From NCBI GenBank assembly GCA_031276435.1, contig JAISNB010000072.1:1-17022 (forward strand): 17,022 nucleotides of DNA, written 5' to 3'. Origin of the DNA: Burkholderiaceae bacterium. Lineage in GTDB: Bacteria; Pseudomonadota; Gammaproteobacteria; Burkholderiales; Burkholderiaceae_C. This document shows, one piece after another, positions 8,699-17,022 of the stretch. Both the position numbers and the translations under genes were made by a program. A model generated the notes under the pieces. It saw only the letters and a list, made by a program, of their open reading frames with translations, made no database searches and was not told where the DNA came from. The first letter of the stretch is position 1, and the number at the start of each line of letters is the position of its first letter.

Positions 8699-11428
8699 TC
8701 AGGCTTGCAGCGGGTTGGTTTTTTCGGTCTGGATGCCGTAACGCTCGATGGCCTCGCGCGCCCTGGCCGCGGGCAGTTGGCCTTCATCGGCCAGCGCACG
8801 CAGGGCGGCCAGCGCGATGTAGTGGCGGTCGATTTCAAAATGCCTGCGCAGCTTGCCGCGAAAGTCGCTGCGGCCAAAGCCGTCGGTGCCCAGCACGGTG
8901 TAGCGGCGCGGCGCGCCGCCCTGGCCGTCTGCGGGCATGAAGGGGCGGATTTGCTCGGCGTAGCTGCTGACGTAATCGGTCGATGCCACCACAGGCCCGG
9001 GATGCGCGGCCAGTTGCTGCGCCACAAAGGGCACGCGCCGTGGCTCGGTGGGGTGCAGCAGGTTCCAGCGTTGCGCCGCGCGGCCATCGCGGGTCAGTTC
9101 GTTGAAGCTCGGGCAGCTCCACACGTCGGCGGCCACGCCCCAATCCTTGTCCAGCAGCTCTTGCGCGGCAAGGCTTTCGCGCAGGATGGCGCCGCTGCCC
9201 AGCAGTTGCACGCGCGGCGCGGACGGGGCGGTGGCTGACGGCTTGCACAGGTACATGCCCTGGATGATTTGCCGCTCAAGCCCTGGCGTGAGGCCGGGCA
9301 TGGCGTAGTTCTCGTTGAGCAGCGTCAGGTAGTAGAAGACGTTTTCCTGTTTTTCGACCATGCGCTTGAGGCCGTCGTGAATGATGACGGCCACCTCGTG
9401 CGCAAAGCTCGGGTCGTAGCTCACGCAATTGGGAATCGTGCCCGCCAGAACGTGGCTGTGGCCGTCCTCGTGCTGCAAGCCTTCGCCGTTGAGCGTGGTG
9501 CGCCCGCTGGTGCCGCCCAGCAAAAAGCCGCGCGCCTGCATGTCGCCAGCCGCCCAGGCCAGATCGCCCACGCGCTGAAAGCCGAACATGGAGTAGTACA
9601 CGTAAAAGGGCATCATGATGCGGTTGGACGTGCTGTAGCTCGTGGCCGCGGCAATCCAGCTTGCCATGCCGCCCGCCTCGTTGATGCCTTCTTGCAGAAT
9701 CTGGCCGTCTCCGGCTTCCCGGTAGTACATGACCTGGTCTTTGTCGACCGGTGTGTAAAGCTGTCCCTTGGGGTTGTAGATGCCAATCTGGCGGAACAGC
9801 CCTTCCATGCCAAAGGTGCGCGCCTCGTCCACCAGGATGGGCACCACGCGCGCTCCAAAAGCCTTGTCGCGCAAAAGCTGCGTGAGAAAACGCACAAAGG
9901 CTTGCGTGGTGCTGATTTCGCGCCCCTCGGCGGTTGGCTCCAGCACGGCGCTGAAGACCTCCAGCGCGGGGATGGTGAAGTGCTCGTCGCTTTTTTCGCG
10001 CCGGCTGGGCAGATAACCACCCAGCGCCTTGCGCCGCGCGTGCAGGTATTGCATCTCTGGCGTGTCGTCGGCGGGCCTGTACAACGGCAGCGTGTGAATG
10101 GCGCTGTCGGGAATCGGAATGTTGAAGCGGTCGCGCATGTAGCGCACCGCGTCGTCGGTCAGTTTCTTGGTCTGGTGCACCGTGTTCTTGCCCTCGCCCG
10201 CCTTGCCCATGCCAAAGCCCTTGACGGTCTTGGCCAGCACCACCGTGGGCTGCCCCCGGTGGTGGTAGGCGGCGTGAAATGCGGCGTAGACCTTTTCAGG
10301 ATCGTGCCCGCCACGGCGCAGCGCCCAGATGTCGTCGTCTGACATGTGCTCGACCAGCTTGGCCGTCTCGGGATACTTGTTGAAGAAATGCGCGCGCACG
10401 TAGGCCCCGTCGTTGGCCTTGAAAGACTGGTAGTCGCCGTCCACGGTTTCCATCATCAACTGGCGCAGCTTGCCGGTGGCGTCGCGCGCCAGCAGCGCGT
10501 CCCATCCCTTGCCCCAGAGCAGTTTGATTACATTCCAGCCGCTGCCGCGGAATTCGCCTTCGAGTTCCTGCACGATTTTGCCGTTGCCGCGCACCGGCCC
10601 GTCCAGGCGCTGCAAGTTGCAGTTGATCACGAAGATCAGGTTGTCCAGCCCCTCGCGCGCGGCCAGGCTGATGGCGCCCACGCTTTCCGGCTCGTCCATC
10701 TCGCCATCGCCCAGAAAGGCCCAGACCTTGCGGTTTTCGGTGTTGGCGATGCCGCGCGCGTGCAAATACTTCAGGAAACGGGCCTGGTAAATGGCCATCA
10801 ACGGCCCCAGGCCCATGCTCACGGTGGGAAATTGCCAGAACCGCGGCATCAGCTTGGGATGCGGATAGCTGGACAAACCCTTGCCACCGACTTCCTGGCG
10901 GAAGTTGAGGAGTTGCTCTTCGCTCAGCCGCCCTTCCAGAAAAGCGCGCGCGTAAACTCCTGGCGCGCTGTGGCCCTGGATGTAGAGGCAGTCGCCGCCA
11001 TGGTTTTCGCTCTCGGCATGCCAGAAGTGGTTGAAACCGGTCTCCAGCATGCTCGCCAGCGACGCGAACGAACCAATGTGCCCGCCCAGATCGCCGCCTT
11101 CGGGTGGATGCAGCCGGTTGGCCTTGACCACCATGGCCATGGCGTTCCAGCGCATGTAGGCGCGCAGGCGCTTCTCGATGTGCAGATTGCCGGGCGTGCG
11201 CGCCTCTTGACTGGACTCGATGGTGTTCACATAACCGGTCTGCGCGGAAAAAGGCAGATCGATGCTGCTCTGGCGCGCGTGTTCGAGCAATTGCTCAAGC
11301 AGGAAATGCGCGCGCTCCGGGCCTTCGCGCTCGATCACCGCAGACAGCGCGCTGGTCCACTCCGCTGTCTCCTGGGGATCGATGTCTGGCCCTATGCCAA
11401 AGGCTGGCAATTTGCTGTCGACGGCCAT
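8699..11428 (-). CDS. aceE: Pyruvate dehydrogenase E1 component, homodimeric type
   Basis: The thiamine-diphosphate enzyme decarboxylates pyruvate and acetylates the lipoyl group of E2. The 909 residues fit the single-chain (AceE) type of gammaproteobacteria and betaproteobacteria. The thiamine-binding motif runs from GDGEMDEPES (240-249) to the INCNLQRLDGP region (269-278). The N-terminal HPPEGGDLGGHIGSFAS segment (107-123) and QGHSAPGVYARAFLEGRL (151-168) are family landmarks, and the C-terminus has the VLGTDGFGRSD motif. AAGGAG is 8 bases before the ATG. It is the first gene of the aceE-aceF-NYN-lpdA operon, so the promoter must lie in 11429-11586, shared with the divergent kinase gene. 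Confidence 0.98.
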   Translation of the reverse strand: MAVDSKLPAFGIGPDIDPQETAEWTSALSAVIEREGPERAHFLLEQLLEHARQSSIDLPFSAQTGYVNTIESSQEARTPGNLHIEKRLRAYMRWNAMAMVVKANRLHPPEGGDLGGHIGSFASLASMLETGFNHFWHAESENHGGDCLYIQGHSAPGVYARAFLEGRLSEEQLLNFRQEVGGKGLSSYPHPKLMPRFWQFPTVSMGLGPLMAIYQARFLKYLHARGIANTENRKVWAFLGDGEMDEPESVGAISLAAREGLDNLIFVINCNLQRLDGPVRGNGKIVQELEGEFRGSGWNVIKLLWGKGWDALLARDATGKLRQLMMETVDGDYQSFKANDGAYVRAHFFNKYPETAKLVEHMSDDDIWALRRGGHDPEKVYAAFHAAYHHRGQPTVVLAKTVKGFGMGKAGEGKNTVHQTKKLTDDAVRYMRDRFNIPIPDSAIHTLPLYRPADDTPEMQYLHARRKALGGYLPSRREKSDEHFTIPALEVFSAVLEPTAEGREISTTQAFVRFLTQLLRDKAFGARVVPILVDEARTFGMEGLFRQIGIYNPKGQLYTPVDKDQVMYYREAGDGQILQEGINEAGGMASWIAAATSYSTSNRIMMPFYVYYSMFGFQRVGDLAWAAGDMQARGFLLGGTSGRTTLNGEGLQHEDGHSHVLAGTIPNCVSYDPSFAHEVAVIIHDGLKRMVEKQENVFYYLTLLNENYAMPGLTPGLERQIIQGMYLCKPSATAPSAPRVQLLGSGAILRESLAAQELLDKDWGVAADVWSCPSFNELTRDGRAAQRWNLLHPTEPRRVPFVAQQLAAHPGPVVASTDYVSSYAEQIRPFMPADGQGGAPRRYTVLGTDGFGRSDFRGKLRRHFEIDRHYIALAALRALADEGQLPAARAREAIERYGIQTEKTNPLQA

Positions 11429-11518
11429 GCTGAAGTCTCCTTGGGTTGTCCGGGTTGTACTGAATCTCTGCCGTGTGATTCTGGTCGCAATCTTCGCACA
11501 AAATTCCGGTTTTTCAAA

Positions 11519-11558
11519 TCACGGCTTCATGTTTCAATTCATGAAATCAAAGCCGTGA
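11519..11558. promoter_or_regulatory. Interrupted palindrome between aceE and the histidine kinase gene
   Basis: The perfect 9-base arms TCACGGCTT (11519-11527) and AAGCCGTGA (11550-11558) enclose a second dyad, TTTCA (11532-11536) and TGAAA (11542-11546). The only other sequence in this spacer with a clear role is the aceE ribosome binding site at 11437-11442. Its place between divergent genes fits an operator for one or both promoters. A hairpin in the kinase mRNA leader is the alternative. No -35/-10 pair could be assigned with confidence. Confidence 0.45.
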
Positions 11559-11586
11559 CACAGAGACTCCCGGGCGGCACGGGAAG

Positions 11587-14142
11587 ATGCCTGGCGCGCC
11601 CTACACTTGCGGAATGTTTGGCTCCGCCGCTTCGCCAAAATCCACCCGCGCCGACTCCGCTGCGGCGGAGGCCTGGTGGGACAGTCTCGCGCATCCGGCC
11701 CAGGGGCGTTTGGCGCGGCTGGCGCCCATGGCGGTTGCGCTGGCGCTTCTGGCCGCCATTGCGCTGTCAATCTGGTATCTGCGGCAGGTGGAAATCCACC
11801 GTGTCAGAGAGGGCATTGCGCACGATGTGGAGTATGCGCAGCAGCGTTTGCGCCTCAATTTGCTCGAAGATCAGGAGCGCGGCATGCAACTGGCGGCGGC
11901 GGCAACCCGGCCGGGTTTTGGCGTTGCCCAGTTTCGCGCCAGCGCCGAGTCGCTGCTGGCGGCCAGCCCTTCCGTTTCAACCGTGCATTGGCTCGATGCC
12001 GATGGCAAGGTGCTCTCCAGCGTGGCGGCAGCGCCTGAGGCCAGGCGCCAACGCCAGCGCGGCGATGCGCTGGGGACGCTGGCGCAGGCCAGTTTTGAGC
12101 GCGCGCGCGATCTCACGCAGGCGACGTATGCGCTGCTGCCCGCCGATGCGGGGCAAGCGCCCGCGGCGGCGGCGCTGCAACTGACCATGCCCATTGCGTC
12201 GGGTAGTCGTTTTCTGGGTGCCATTGTGGCCGAGTACGCGCCCGAGCGCCTGTTGCGCCATGGCGTGCCCGCCGAGGTGCAGGCCAAGTACGCCACCGCG
12301 CTGCTCGACGGCCAGGGCCAGTGGCTGGCGGGCCAGCGTCTGGCCGAGCGGCCCGCGCTCTCGCAGCGCTTGCCCTGGATGAGCCAGTACACCGAGATTT
12401 TGCTGCCCGTGCCGCCCGTGGATGGCAGTTTGCAGCTTCGCGTGCAATCGTGGTGGCTGCCGCACTGGAACGAGGGCGGCGTGCTGCTGTGGCTGGTGGT
12501 CTGGCTGTCGGTGGCGACCACCTGGGCGCTGGTCAACTGGCGTCACGCGCTCAAGCGCCGACAAACGCAAACCGCGCTGGAGTCGGAGATTGCCTTTCGT
12601 CGCGCCATGGAAAACTCCATGATTACGGGCATCCGCGTGCTCGATCTGCAAGGCCGCATCATCTATGTCAACCCGGCTTTTTCCCAGATGACCGGCTGGA
12701 GCGCGCAAGATCTGATTGGGCGCGCTGAACCCTATCCCTACTGGCTCGAAGAAGACTGCCAGGCGCACTCGGCGCGCCTGCGCGAGAGGCCCCCCGGCGG
12801 CGCGATCGAGGGAGCCACGGGCTATCAGATGCGCGTCAAGCGCAAGGATGGTTCGGTGTTCAGCGCGCGCATGTACATGTCCGCGCTGGTCGATGGCGCG
12901 GGCACGCAAATCGGCTGGATGGGGTCGATGACCGACATTACCGAACCCAACCGCATTCGCCAGCAACTGGCCGCTTCCTACGAGCGTTTCACCACGGTGC
13001 TTGAGGCGCTGGACGCTTCGGTCTCCGTCACGCCGCTTGGCAGCGCCGAACTGCTGTTTGCCAACAAGCTGTACCGGCACTGGTTTGGCGCGTCGCCCGC
13101 CGGTCACCAGACGCTGGTGGTGCAAGGCGGTGCCGCGGTGCCGCCCGCCAGCGACGAGAGCGCGACCGAGGCCGATATTCCCTTTGCCGGTTTTCCGCGC
13201 GACGGTCTGGGCGCCGCGCTCACCGGGCGTGCCGAGATTTACGTGGCGCATCTGGGCAAATGGCTGGAAGTGCGCTCGCGCTATCTCAACTGGGTGGATG
13301 GCCGCCTGGCCCAGATGATCATCGCCACCGACATCACGGCGCGCCGCCACGCCGAAGGGCTGGCCGAACGCGCGCAAACTTCCAGTCGCCTGATTACCAT
13401 GGGCGAGATGGCTTCCAGCGTGGCGCACGAACTCAACCAGCCCCTGACCGCCATCAGCAACTATTGCAACGGCATGATCTCGCGCATCCGCAGCGGCGCC
13501 ATCACGCCCGGGAGCCTGCTCGACGCGCTGGAGAAAACCGCCCACCAGGCCCAACGCGCGGGACTGGTGGTGCACCACATCCGCAGCTTCGTCAAGCGCA
13601 GCGCGCCACAGCGCGCCTGGACCGAAGTGACGAGCATCGTCGATCAGGTGGTGGAACTGGCCGAAATCGACCTGCGCCGCCGCCAGGTGCGGCTTGCGCA
13701 CCAGGTGGCCGCTGGCCTGCCGCGCCTGTACGCCGATCCCATCCTCATCGAGCAGGTGCTGCTCAACCTCATCAAAAACGGCGCCGAATCCATCGAAGCC
13801 GCCCAGCGCGACGCTGGCCGTCGCGTGGTCGACTTGCGCGTCACCCAGCGCCTGATCGAGCGCCAGCCAGTTGTGCACTTCAGCGTCACTGACACGGGCC
13901 GTGGCCTCTCGCCCGAGGAGCGCAACAAGGTCTACGAAGCCTTCTACTCCACCAAACAGGAAGGCATGGGCATCGGCCTGAACCTGTGCCGCTCCATCGT
14001 CGAATCGCACCATGGGCGCATCCAGGCGGACAATCTCTACAATGCAACGCAAGTCGCAGGCTGCCGTTTCACGTTCTGGATTCCGGTCGATGGCGCCGAC
14101 GGCATTTTGTCCAACGCGCCAGAGGCCGCAAACCCCGCATGA
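11587..14142 (+). CDS. Membrane PAS-domain sensor histidine kinase
   Basis: The 851-residue kinase has a transmembrane helix at about 44-65, a periplasmic sensing region (66-296), a second helix at about 297-318, a PAS domain (about 335-455, with GRIIYVNPAFSQMTGWSAQD), a weaker second PAS-like region (about 465-590) and a kinase core. The phosphoacceptor is H614 in SSVAHELNQPLTAISNY. The N box is LLNLIKNGAESI (N727, N731), G1 is DTGRG (from D769) and G2 is GMGIGLNLC. The core is of the FixL/DctB-like HELNQPL class. The signal is unknown. It overlaps the regulator gene by 4 bases and faces aceE, so a role in controlling pyruvate metabolism is an inference from position only. ATG 11614 is an equally good start, and neither has a clear ribosome binding site. 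Confidence 0.92.
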   Translation: MPGAPYTCGMFGSAASPKSTRADSAAAEAWWDSLAHPAQGRLARLAPMAVALALLAAIALSIWYLRQVEIHRVREGIAHDVEYAQQRLRLNLLEDQERGMQLAAAATRPGFGVAQFRASAESLLAASPSVSTVHWLDADGKVLSSVAAAPEARRQRQRGDALGTLAQASFERARDLTQATYALLPADAGQAPAAAALQLTMPIASGSRFLGAIVAEYAPERLLRHGVPAEVQAKYATALLDGQGQWLAGQRLAERPALSQRLPWMSQYTEILLPVPPVDGSLQLRVQSWWLPHWNEGGVLLWLVVWLSVATTWALVNWRHALKRRQTQTALESEIAFRRAMENSMITGIRVLDLQGRIIYVNPAFSQMTGWSAQDLIGRAEPYPYWLEEDCQAHSARLRERPPGGAIEGATGYQMRVKRKDGSVFSARMYMSALVDGAGTQIGWMGSMTDITEPNRIRQQLAASYERFTTVLEALDASVSVTPLGSAELLFANKLYRHWFGASPAGHQTLVVQGGAAVPPASDESATEADIPFAGFPRDGLGAALTGRAEIYVAHLGKWLEVRSRYLNWVDGRLAQMIIATDITARRHAEGLAERAQTSSRLITMGEMASSVAHELNQPLTAISNYCNGMISRIRSGAITPGSLLDALEKTAHQAQRAGLVVHHIRSFVKRSAPQRAWTEVTSIVDQVVELAEIDLRRRQVRLAHQVAAGLPRLYADPILIEQVLLNLIKNGAESIEAAQRDAGRRVVDLRVTQRLIERQPVVHFSVTDTGRGLSPEERNKVYEAFYSTKQEGMGIGLNLCRSIVESHHGRIQADNLYNATQVAGCRFTFWIPVDGADGILSNAPEAANPA

Positions 14143-14765
14143 ACCACCCCGCAAAAAAAGGCACCGTCTACGTCGTCGATGACGACGAGGCCGTGCGCGA
14201 CTCCATCCAGTGGCTGCTCGAAGGCCAGAACTACCACGTGCGCGCCTTTGAATCGGCGGAATACTTCCTCAGCGCCTACGATCCGCGCCAAGTCGCCTGC
14301 CTGCTTGTGGACATCCGCATGAACGGCATGAGCGGCCTGGAGTTGCAAGACGAGTTGATCGAGCGCCAGTCGCCGCTGCCCATTGTCTTTATCACCGGTC
14401 ACGGCGACGTGCCCATGGCCGTGGCCACCATGAAAAAAGGCGCCATGGACTTCATCCAGAAACCTTTTGAAGAGGAGCAGCTCCTCGGCTTGGTCGAACG
14501 CATGCTCGAACAGGCCGCGCACAGCTTCAGCGAGCACCAGCAAGCGGCCAGCCGCGACGCGCTGCTGTCCAGACTCACCGCACGCGAATTGCAGGTGCTC
14601 GAACGCATCGTCGCTGGCCGCCTCAACAAGCAAATCGCCGACGATCTGGGCATCAGCATCAAAACCGTCGAAGCGCACCGCGCCAACATCATGGAAAAGC
14701 TCGACGCCAACACCGTGGCCGACCTGCTCAAGATCGCGCTGGGACAAACCGAGGCCAGAATCTGA
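14139..14765 (+). CDS. FixJ/NarL-type response regulator
   Basis: The 208-residue protein has a receiver domain (about 8-125) with DDD at 14-16, phosphoacceptor D58 (LLVDIRMNGMSG), T86 and K108 (FIQKPFEEEQLL), and a LuxR-type helix-turn-helix (about 144-205, LTARELQVLERIVAGRLNKQ). It is the likely partner of the kinase: its ATG overlaps the kinase TGA (ATGA at 14139-14142), the usual sign of translational coupling. Its receiver motif order is that of FixJ/TodT/TtrR regulators. The target promoter is not identifiable from sequence, and the divergent aceE promoter and its palindrome are the obvious candidates. Confidence 0.94.
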   Translation: MNHPAKKGTVYVVDDDEAVRDSIQWLLEGQNYHVRAFESAEYFLSAYDPRQVACLLVDIRMNGMSGLELQDELIERQSPLPIVFITGHGDVPMAVATMKKGAMDFIQKPFEEEQLLGLVERMLEQAAHSFSEHQQAASRDALLSRLTARELQVLERIVAGRLNKQIADDLGISIKTVEAHRANIMEKLDANTVADLLKIALGQTEARI

Positions 14766-14850
14766 CCCCGCGCCACCCCAGTCATCCAGCCATTTGCCAT
14801 GCTGACGGCGCCCGCTGCAACGGCCCGGGCGGCTTTCGTGGCAAAAGTAT

Positions 14851-14878
14851 TTTTTCATGCGTGCCAGTGCGCTAGAAT
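14851..14878 (+). promoter_or_regulatory. Promoter candidate for asd
   Basis: TAGAAT (14873-14878) matches the -10 box at five of six positions. A weak -35-like TTTTTC lies 16 bases upstream (14851-14856). Transcription would start near 14885, giving asd a leader of about 215 bases. Confidence 0.45.
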
Positions 14879-14886
14879 TGCCGACC

Positions 14887-14997
14887 ATGTTCGCCGCCGC
14901 GCAACCGTCGTTCCAACCCAGCGTTTTGCCAGTCGCCCCGGCTGGCTGTGCCGCGCGCGCCGCGATCTCCATTGAAACCACGACCGCCAAGGGCTGA
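14887..14997 (+). CDS. Possible 36-residue leader ORF upstream of asd
   Basis: ATG 14887 lies within a few bases of the start predicted from the TAGAAT box, so the ORF could be read from a leaderless mRNA. It encodes 36 residues (start MFAAAQPSFQPSVLPVAPAG) and stops at 14995-14997, 105 bases before the asd ATG. There is no run of Lys, Met, Thr or other regulatory codons, so classical attenuation is not supported. There is no Shine-Dalgarno sequence, and chance is a fair alternative. Confidence 0.25.
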   Translation: MFAAAQPSFQPSVLPVAPAGCAARAAISIETTTAKG

Positions 14998-15102
14998 TTT
15001 CCGCCCTGGTTCGTCGCGTGCCCTTCCCGGCCAGACGAGCCGGGCGCAAACAGTCTGCCTCGGCTCTGGCACTGTTTCTTTACTTGAAAGGGCGTTTTGA
15101 AA

Positions 15103-16233
15103 ATGACTCAACTGGTTGGTCTGGTCGGCTGGCGCGGCATGGTCGGCTCGGTTCTCATGGATCGCATGGTCGAGGAAAAAGACTTCGATCTCATCGAGCC
15201 GCTGTTTTTCTCCACTTCCAACGCGGGCGGCAAAGCGCCAGCGATGGCCAAAAACGAGGCCACGCTGCAAGACGCCAACGACATCGCCGCGCTGCGCCGC
15301 TGCGAAATCATCATCTCTTGCCAGGGGGGCGACTACACGACGCAAGTGTTTCCCAAACTGCGCGCGGCAGGCTGGAAGGGCCACTGGATCGACGCGGCAT
15401 CCACCCTGCGCATGAAGGACGACGCGGTCATCGTGCTCGATCCGGTAAACCTGCCAGTCATCCAGAATGCCTTGGCCCGGGGCGGCAACAACTGGATTGG
15501 CGGCAACTGCACCGTCAGTTGCATGCTGATGGGCGTTGGCGCGCTGTACAAGGCCGGTCTGGTGGAATGGATGAGCACCCAGACGTATCAGGCGGCCAGC
15601 GGCGGCGGCGCGCAGCACATGCGCGAGCTTCTGACGCAGTTTGGCACGCTGCACGCCGAAGTCAAGGCGCTGCTGGGTGACCCCGGCAGCGCGATTCTGG
15701 AAATCGACCGCAGAATCATCGCCAGGCAGCGCAGCCTCTCAAGTGCCGAAACGGCCAGCTTTGGCGTGCCGCTGGGCGGATCGCTGATTCCGTGGATCGA
15801 CAAGGACCTGGGCAATGGCGTGTCGCGCGAAGAATGGAAAGGCATGGCCGAAACCAACAAAATCCTGGGCCAGGGTGAAGGCTTTGGCACGCCAGCCATT
15901 GCCGTAGACGGCTTTTGCGTGCGCGTGGGTGCCATGCGCTGCCACAGCCAGGCGCTGACCTTCAAGCTCAAAAAGGATGTGCCGGTGGCCGACATTGAGG
16001 CCATGATTGCCGCCGACAACCCGTGGGTCAAGCTGGTGCCCAACACGCGCGAGGCCACCATGCAAGAGCTTACGCCCGTGGCGGCCACCGGCACCCTGCG
16101 CATTCCGGTGGGGCGCATCCGCAAACTGGCCATGGGGCCGCAATACCTGGGCGCCTTTACCATCGGCGATCAATTGCTCTGGGGCGCCGCCGAGCCGCTG
16201 CGCCGCATGCTGCGCATTGTGCTGCAAGGGTGA
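15103..16233 (+). CDS. asd: Aspartate-semialdehyde dehydrogenase
   Basis: The NADPH enzyme reduces aspartyl phosphate to aspartate semialdehyde, the branch point to lysine, diaminopimelate, methionine and threonine. The 376 residues match the proteobacterial AsdA type. The nucleotide-binding GLVGWRGMVGS is at 6-16, the catalytic cysteine is C136 in GGNCTVSCMLM, and the substrate/catalytic-base region is RVGAMRCHSQALT. The ATG at 15103 was preferred over TTG 15097 because the family starts at about this point, and GAAAGGG lies about 10 bases upstream. Genes on the plus strand continue with fimV. Confidence 0.97.
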   Translation: MTQLVGLVGWRGMVGSVLMDRMVEEKDFDLIEPLFFSTSNAGGKAPAMAKNEATLQDANDIAALRRCEIIISCQGGDYTTQVFPKLRAAGWKGHWIDAASTLRMKDDAVIVLDPVNLPVIQNALARGGNNWIGGNCTVSCMLMGVGALYKAGLVEWMSTQTYQAASGGGAQHMRELLTQFGTLHAEVKALLGDPGSAILEIDRRIIARQRSLSSAETASFGVPLGGSLIPWIDKDLGNGVSREEWKGMAETNKILGQGEGFGTPAIAVDGFCVRVGAMRCHSQALTFKLKKDVPVADIEAMIAADNPWVKLVPNTREATMQELTPVAATGTLRIPVGRIRKLAMGPQYLGAFTIGDQLLWGAAEPLRRMLRIVLQG

Positions 16234-16468
16234 ATTCAGGGCCGTTTCGCGCAACAATCCAGAACCATTCAACGAATCGGCAAATTTGCAAAAAAAGCGG
16301 CGCGCGCCCGCCCGGCGTTGCCTATTGGCAACAAAAAACCCTGTTTCAGGGGGGTCAAACCGGGCCTTTTGCAACTTAAGCGACTTCTTAGCTTGTCATC
16401 CTAATTCGTTGATGTTATTGTTGATTTTCATCTCCGCAATGGCGGCAAAAGCTGCCGATTCGACACAT
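16234..16468. other. Spacer between asd and fimV
   Basis: This 235-base spacer is markedly less GC-rich toward its end (16375-16440). It probably holds the fimV promoter, but no -35/-10 pair stands out. A short reading frame from 16441 overlapping the fimV start is not considered real. Confidence 0.5.
16333..16351 (-). terminator. Minus-strand terminator-like hairpin
   Basis: CCCTG (16339-16343) and CAGGG (16347-16351) pair around TTT, and the A-run 16333-16338 reads as six T on the minus strand after the stem. The stem is only five base pairs. No minus-strand gene lies upstream in this window, so its purpose is unclear. It could limit antisense transcription. Confidence 0.3.
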
Positions 16469-17022
16469 GAAGAACAAGGCACACTTGATCCGTTCGGGAT
16501 CAAAACTGACATGGGATGCGGCCACCACCGGGCCGTGGAAAAAGGGGGTTCTCGCCTCGGCGGCCGCATTGACGCTTTTGGGCGTCAGTGTGGACGCGCA
16601 GGCGGTGGCCCTGGGCGCGGTCACCGTGCGTTCGGCGCTGGGCGAGCCTCTGCGCGCCGAAATCGAGGTGCCCGAGCTATCGTCGCAAGACGAGGCGTCC
16701 TTTCAGGCCCGCATGGCGCCGCCACCGGCTTTTGAAGCCGCTGGCGTGGCGTATGCCCCGGCCCTGGTGGGCACCACGGTCACGCTCCAGCGCCGCCCCA
16801 ACGGGCAGGCTTACCTGAAGGTGGTCGGCGATCACCCCGTCAACGATCCGTTCCTGGGCTTGGTCATTGAGGCCACCTGGGACGCAGGCCGCGTGGTGCG
16901 CGACTACACCATGCTGATCGACCCGCCGGGCCGCGGCGCACCATCGCCAGTGATCGCGCAGCCATCCCAGATCGATCCGACCGACGGGCAAGTGGCACTG
17001 ACCGCGGGCGATGCGCAAGCCA
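16469..17022 (+). CDS. fimV: FimV/HubP-like pilus and cell-pole protein, 5' part
   Basis: The frame is open from ATG 16469 to the window end, 184 residues. FimV-type proteins are inner-membrane, peptidoglycan-binding polar proteins needed for type IV pilus function and twitching. A long signal region (KKGVLASAAALTLLG, cleavage probably after A46 in DAQA) is followed by the family's N-terminal domain, starting ALGAVTVRSALGEPLRAEIEV-like (about 47-68) and continuing to DYTMLIDPPG. The LysM, coiled-coil, membrane and C-terminal helical parts lie outside the window. asd followed by fimV is a familiar order in Burkholderiales. The ribosome binding site is weak. Confidence 0.88.

Larger units (their letters stand above)
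14766..15102. other. Spacer before asd with a promoter candidate and a short ORF
   Basis: The response regulator ends at 14765 and the asd ATG is at 15103. GC-rich sequence up to about 14840 gives way to a T-run (TATTTTTTC at 14848-14856) and the promoter-like -10 described below. No terminator with a T-run was found after the regulator gene, so read-through into asd is possible. Confidence 0.55.

Noticed and set aside
7202..9238. Long plus-strand open frame over aceF and the NYN gene (678 codons)
   Set aside because: It runs antisense to genes with full catalytic motifs. The product is His/Arg/Gly-rich with no domain, as expected for the complementary strand of GC-rich coding DNA.
10346..12184. 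Long plus-strand open frame over aceE and the kinase start
   Set aside because: It is antisense to aceE and then out of frame with the kinase, with no recognisable domain and no ribosome binding site.
11977..14154. Long minus-strand open frame opposite the kinase (725 codons)
   Set aside because: The plus strand has H, N, G1 and G2 boxes in order. The minus product is low-complexity and without motifs.
16441..16735. Alternative frame over the fimV start
   Set aside because: The frame from ATG 16469 carries the FimV N-terminal domain and a signal peptide. The alternative loses both.

Overview
The window looks like the chromosome of a GC-rich betaproteobacterium, most likely Burkholderiales and Comamonadaceae-like. 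The evidence is an aceE-aceF-lpdA pyruvate dehydrogenase operon whose E3 carries its own lipoyl domain, a homodimeric-type E1, an asd-fimV gene pair, very high GC3 and leucine/alanine-rich proteins. This placement rests on family knowledge, not on a database search.

Layout. Positions 1-105 hold what may be the 3' end of a gene entering from the left. Positions 106-918 have no convincing gene and carry two families of short palindromic intergenic repeats. Positions 919-2080 form an unusual unit: a small ORF with a good ribosome binding site runs into 14 perfect copies of the heptamer CAATCGG, followed by a secreted, lectin-like, C-terminally anchored protein. A spacer with more repeats follows (2081-2613). 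Then come ppa (minus strand) and, divergently, moaA (plus). The operon aceE-aceF-NYN/LOTUS gene-lpdA occupies 11428 down to 4725 on the minus strand. Divergent from aceE are a membrane PAS histidine kinase and a FixJ-type response regulator that overlap by 4 bases. The window ends with asd and the 5' part of fimV on the plus strand.

How the genes fit together. aceE, aceF and lpdA encode E1, E2 and E3 of the pyruvate dehydrogenase complex. The kinase/regulator pair faces this operon across a 158-base spacer containing a 40-base interrupted palindrome, so it is a candidate regulator. Between E2 and E3 sits a lower-GC gene for a predicted NYN-domain RNase with a C-terminal OST-HTH/LOTUS-like domain. 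Its spacing (5 and 15 bases) implies cotranscription with the metabolic genes.

The most notable signals are these. (1) The heptamer tract: 14 copies place the upstream ORF in a frame that stops at once, whereas 13 or 16 copies would fuse it to the lectin-like protein frame, a possible phase-variation switch. (2) The NYN/LOTUS gene inside the PDH operon. (3) A roughly 95% identical lipoyl-domain duplication (about 215 bases) shared by aceF and lpdA. All comparisons were made by eye and no alignment or search was run.
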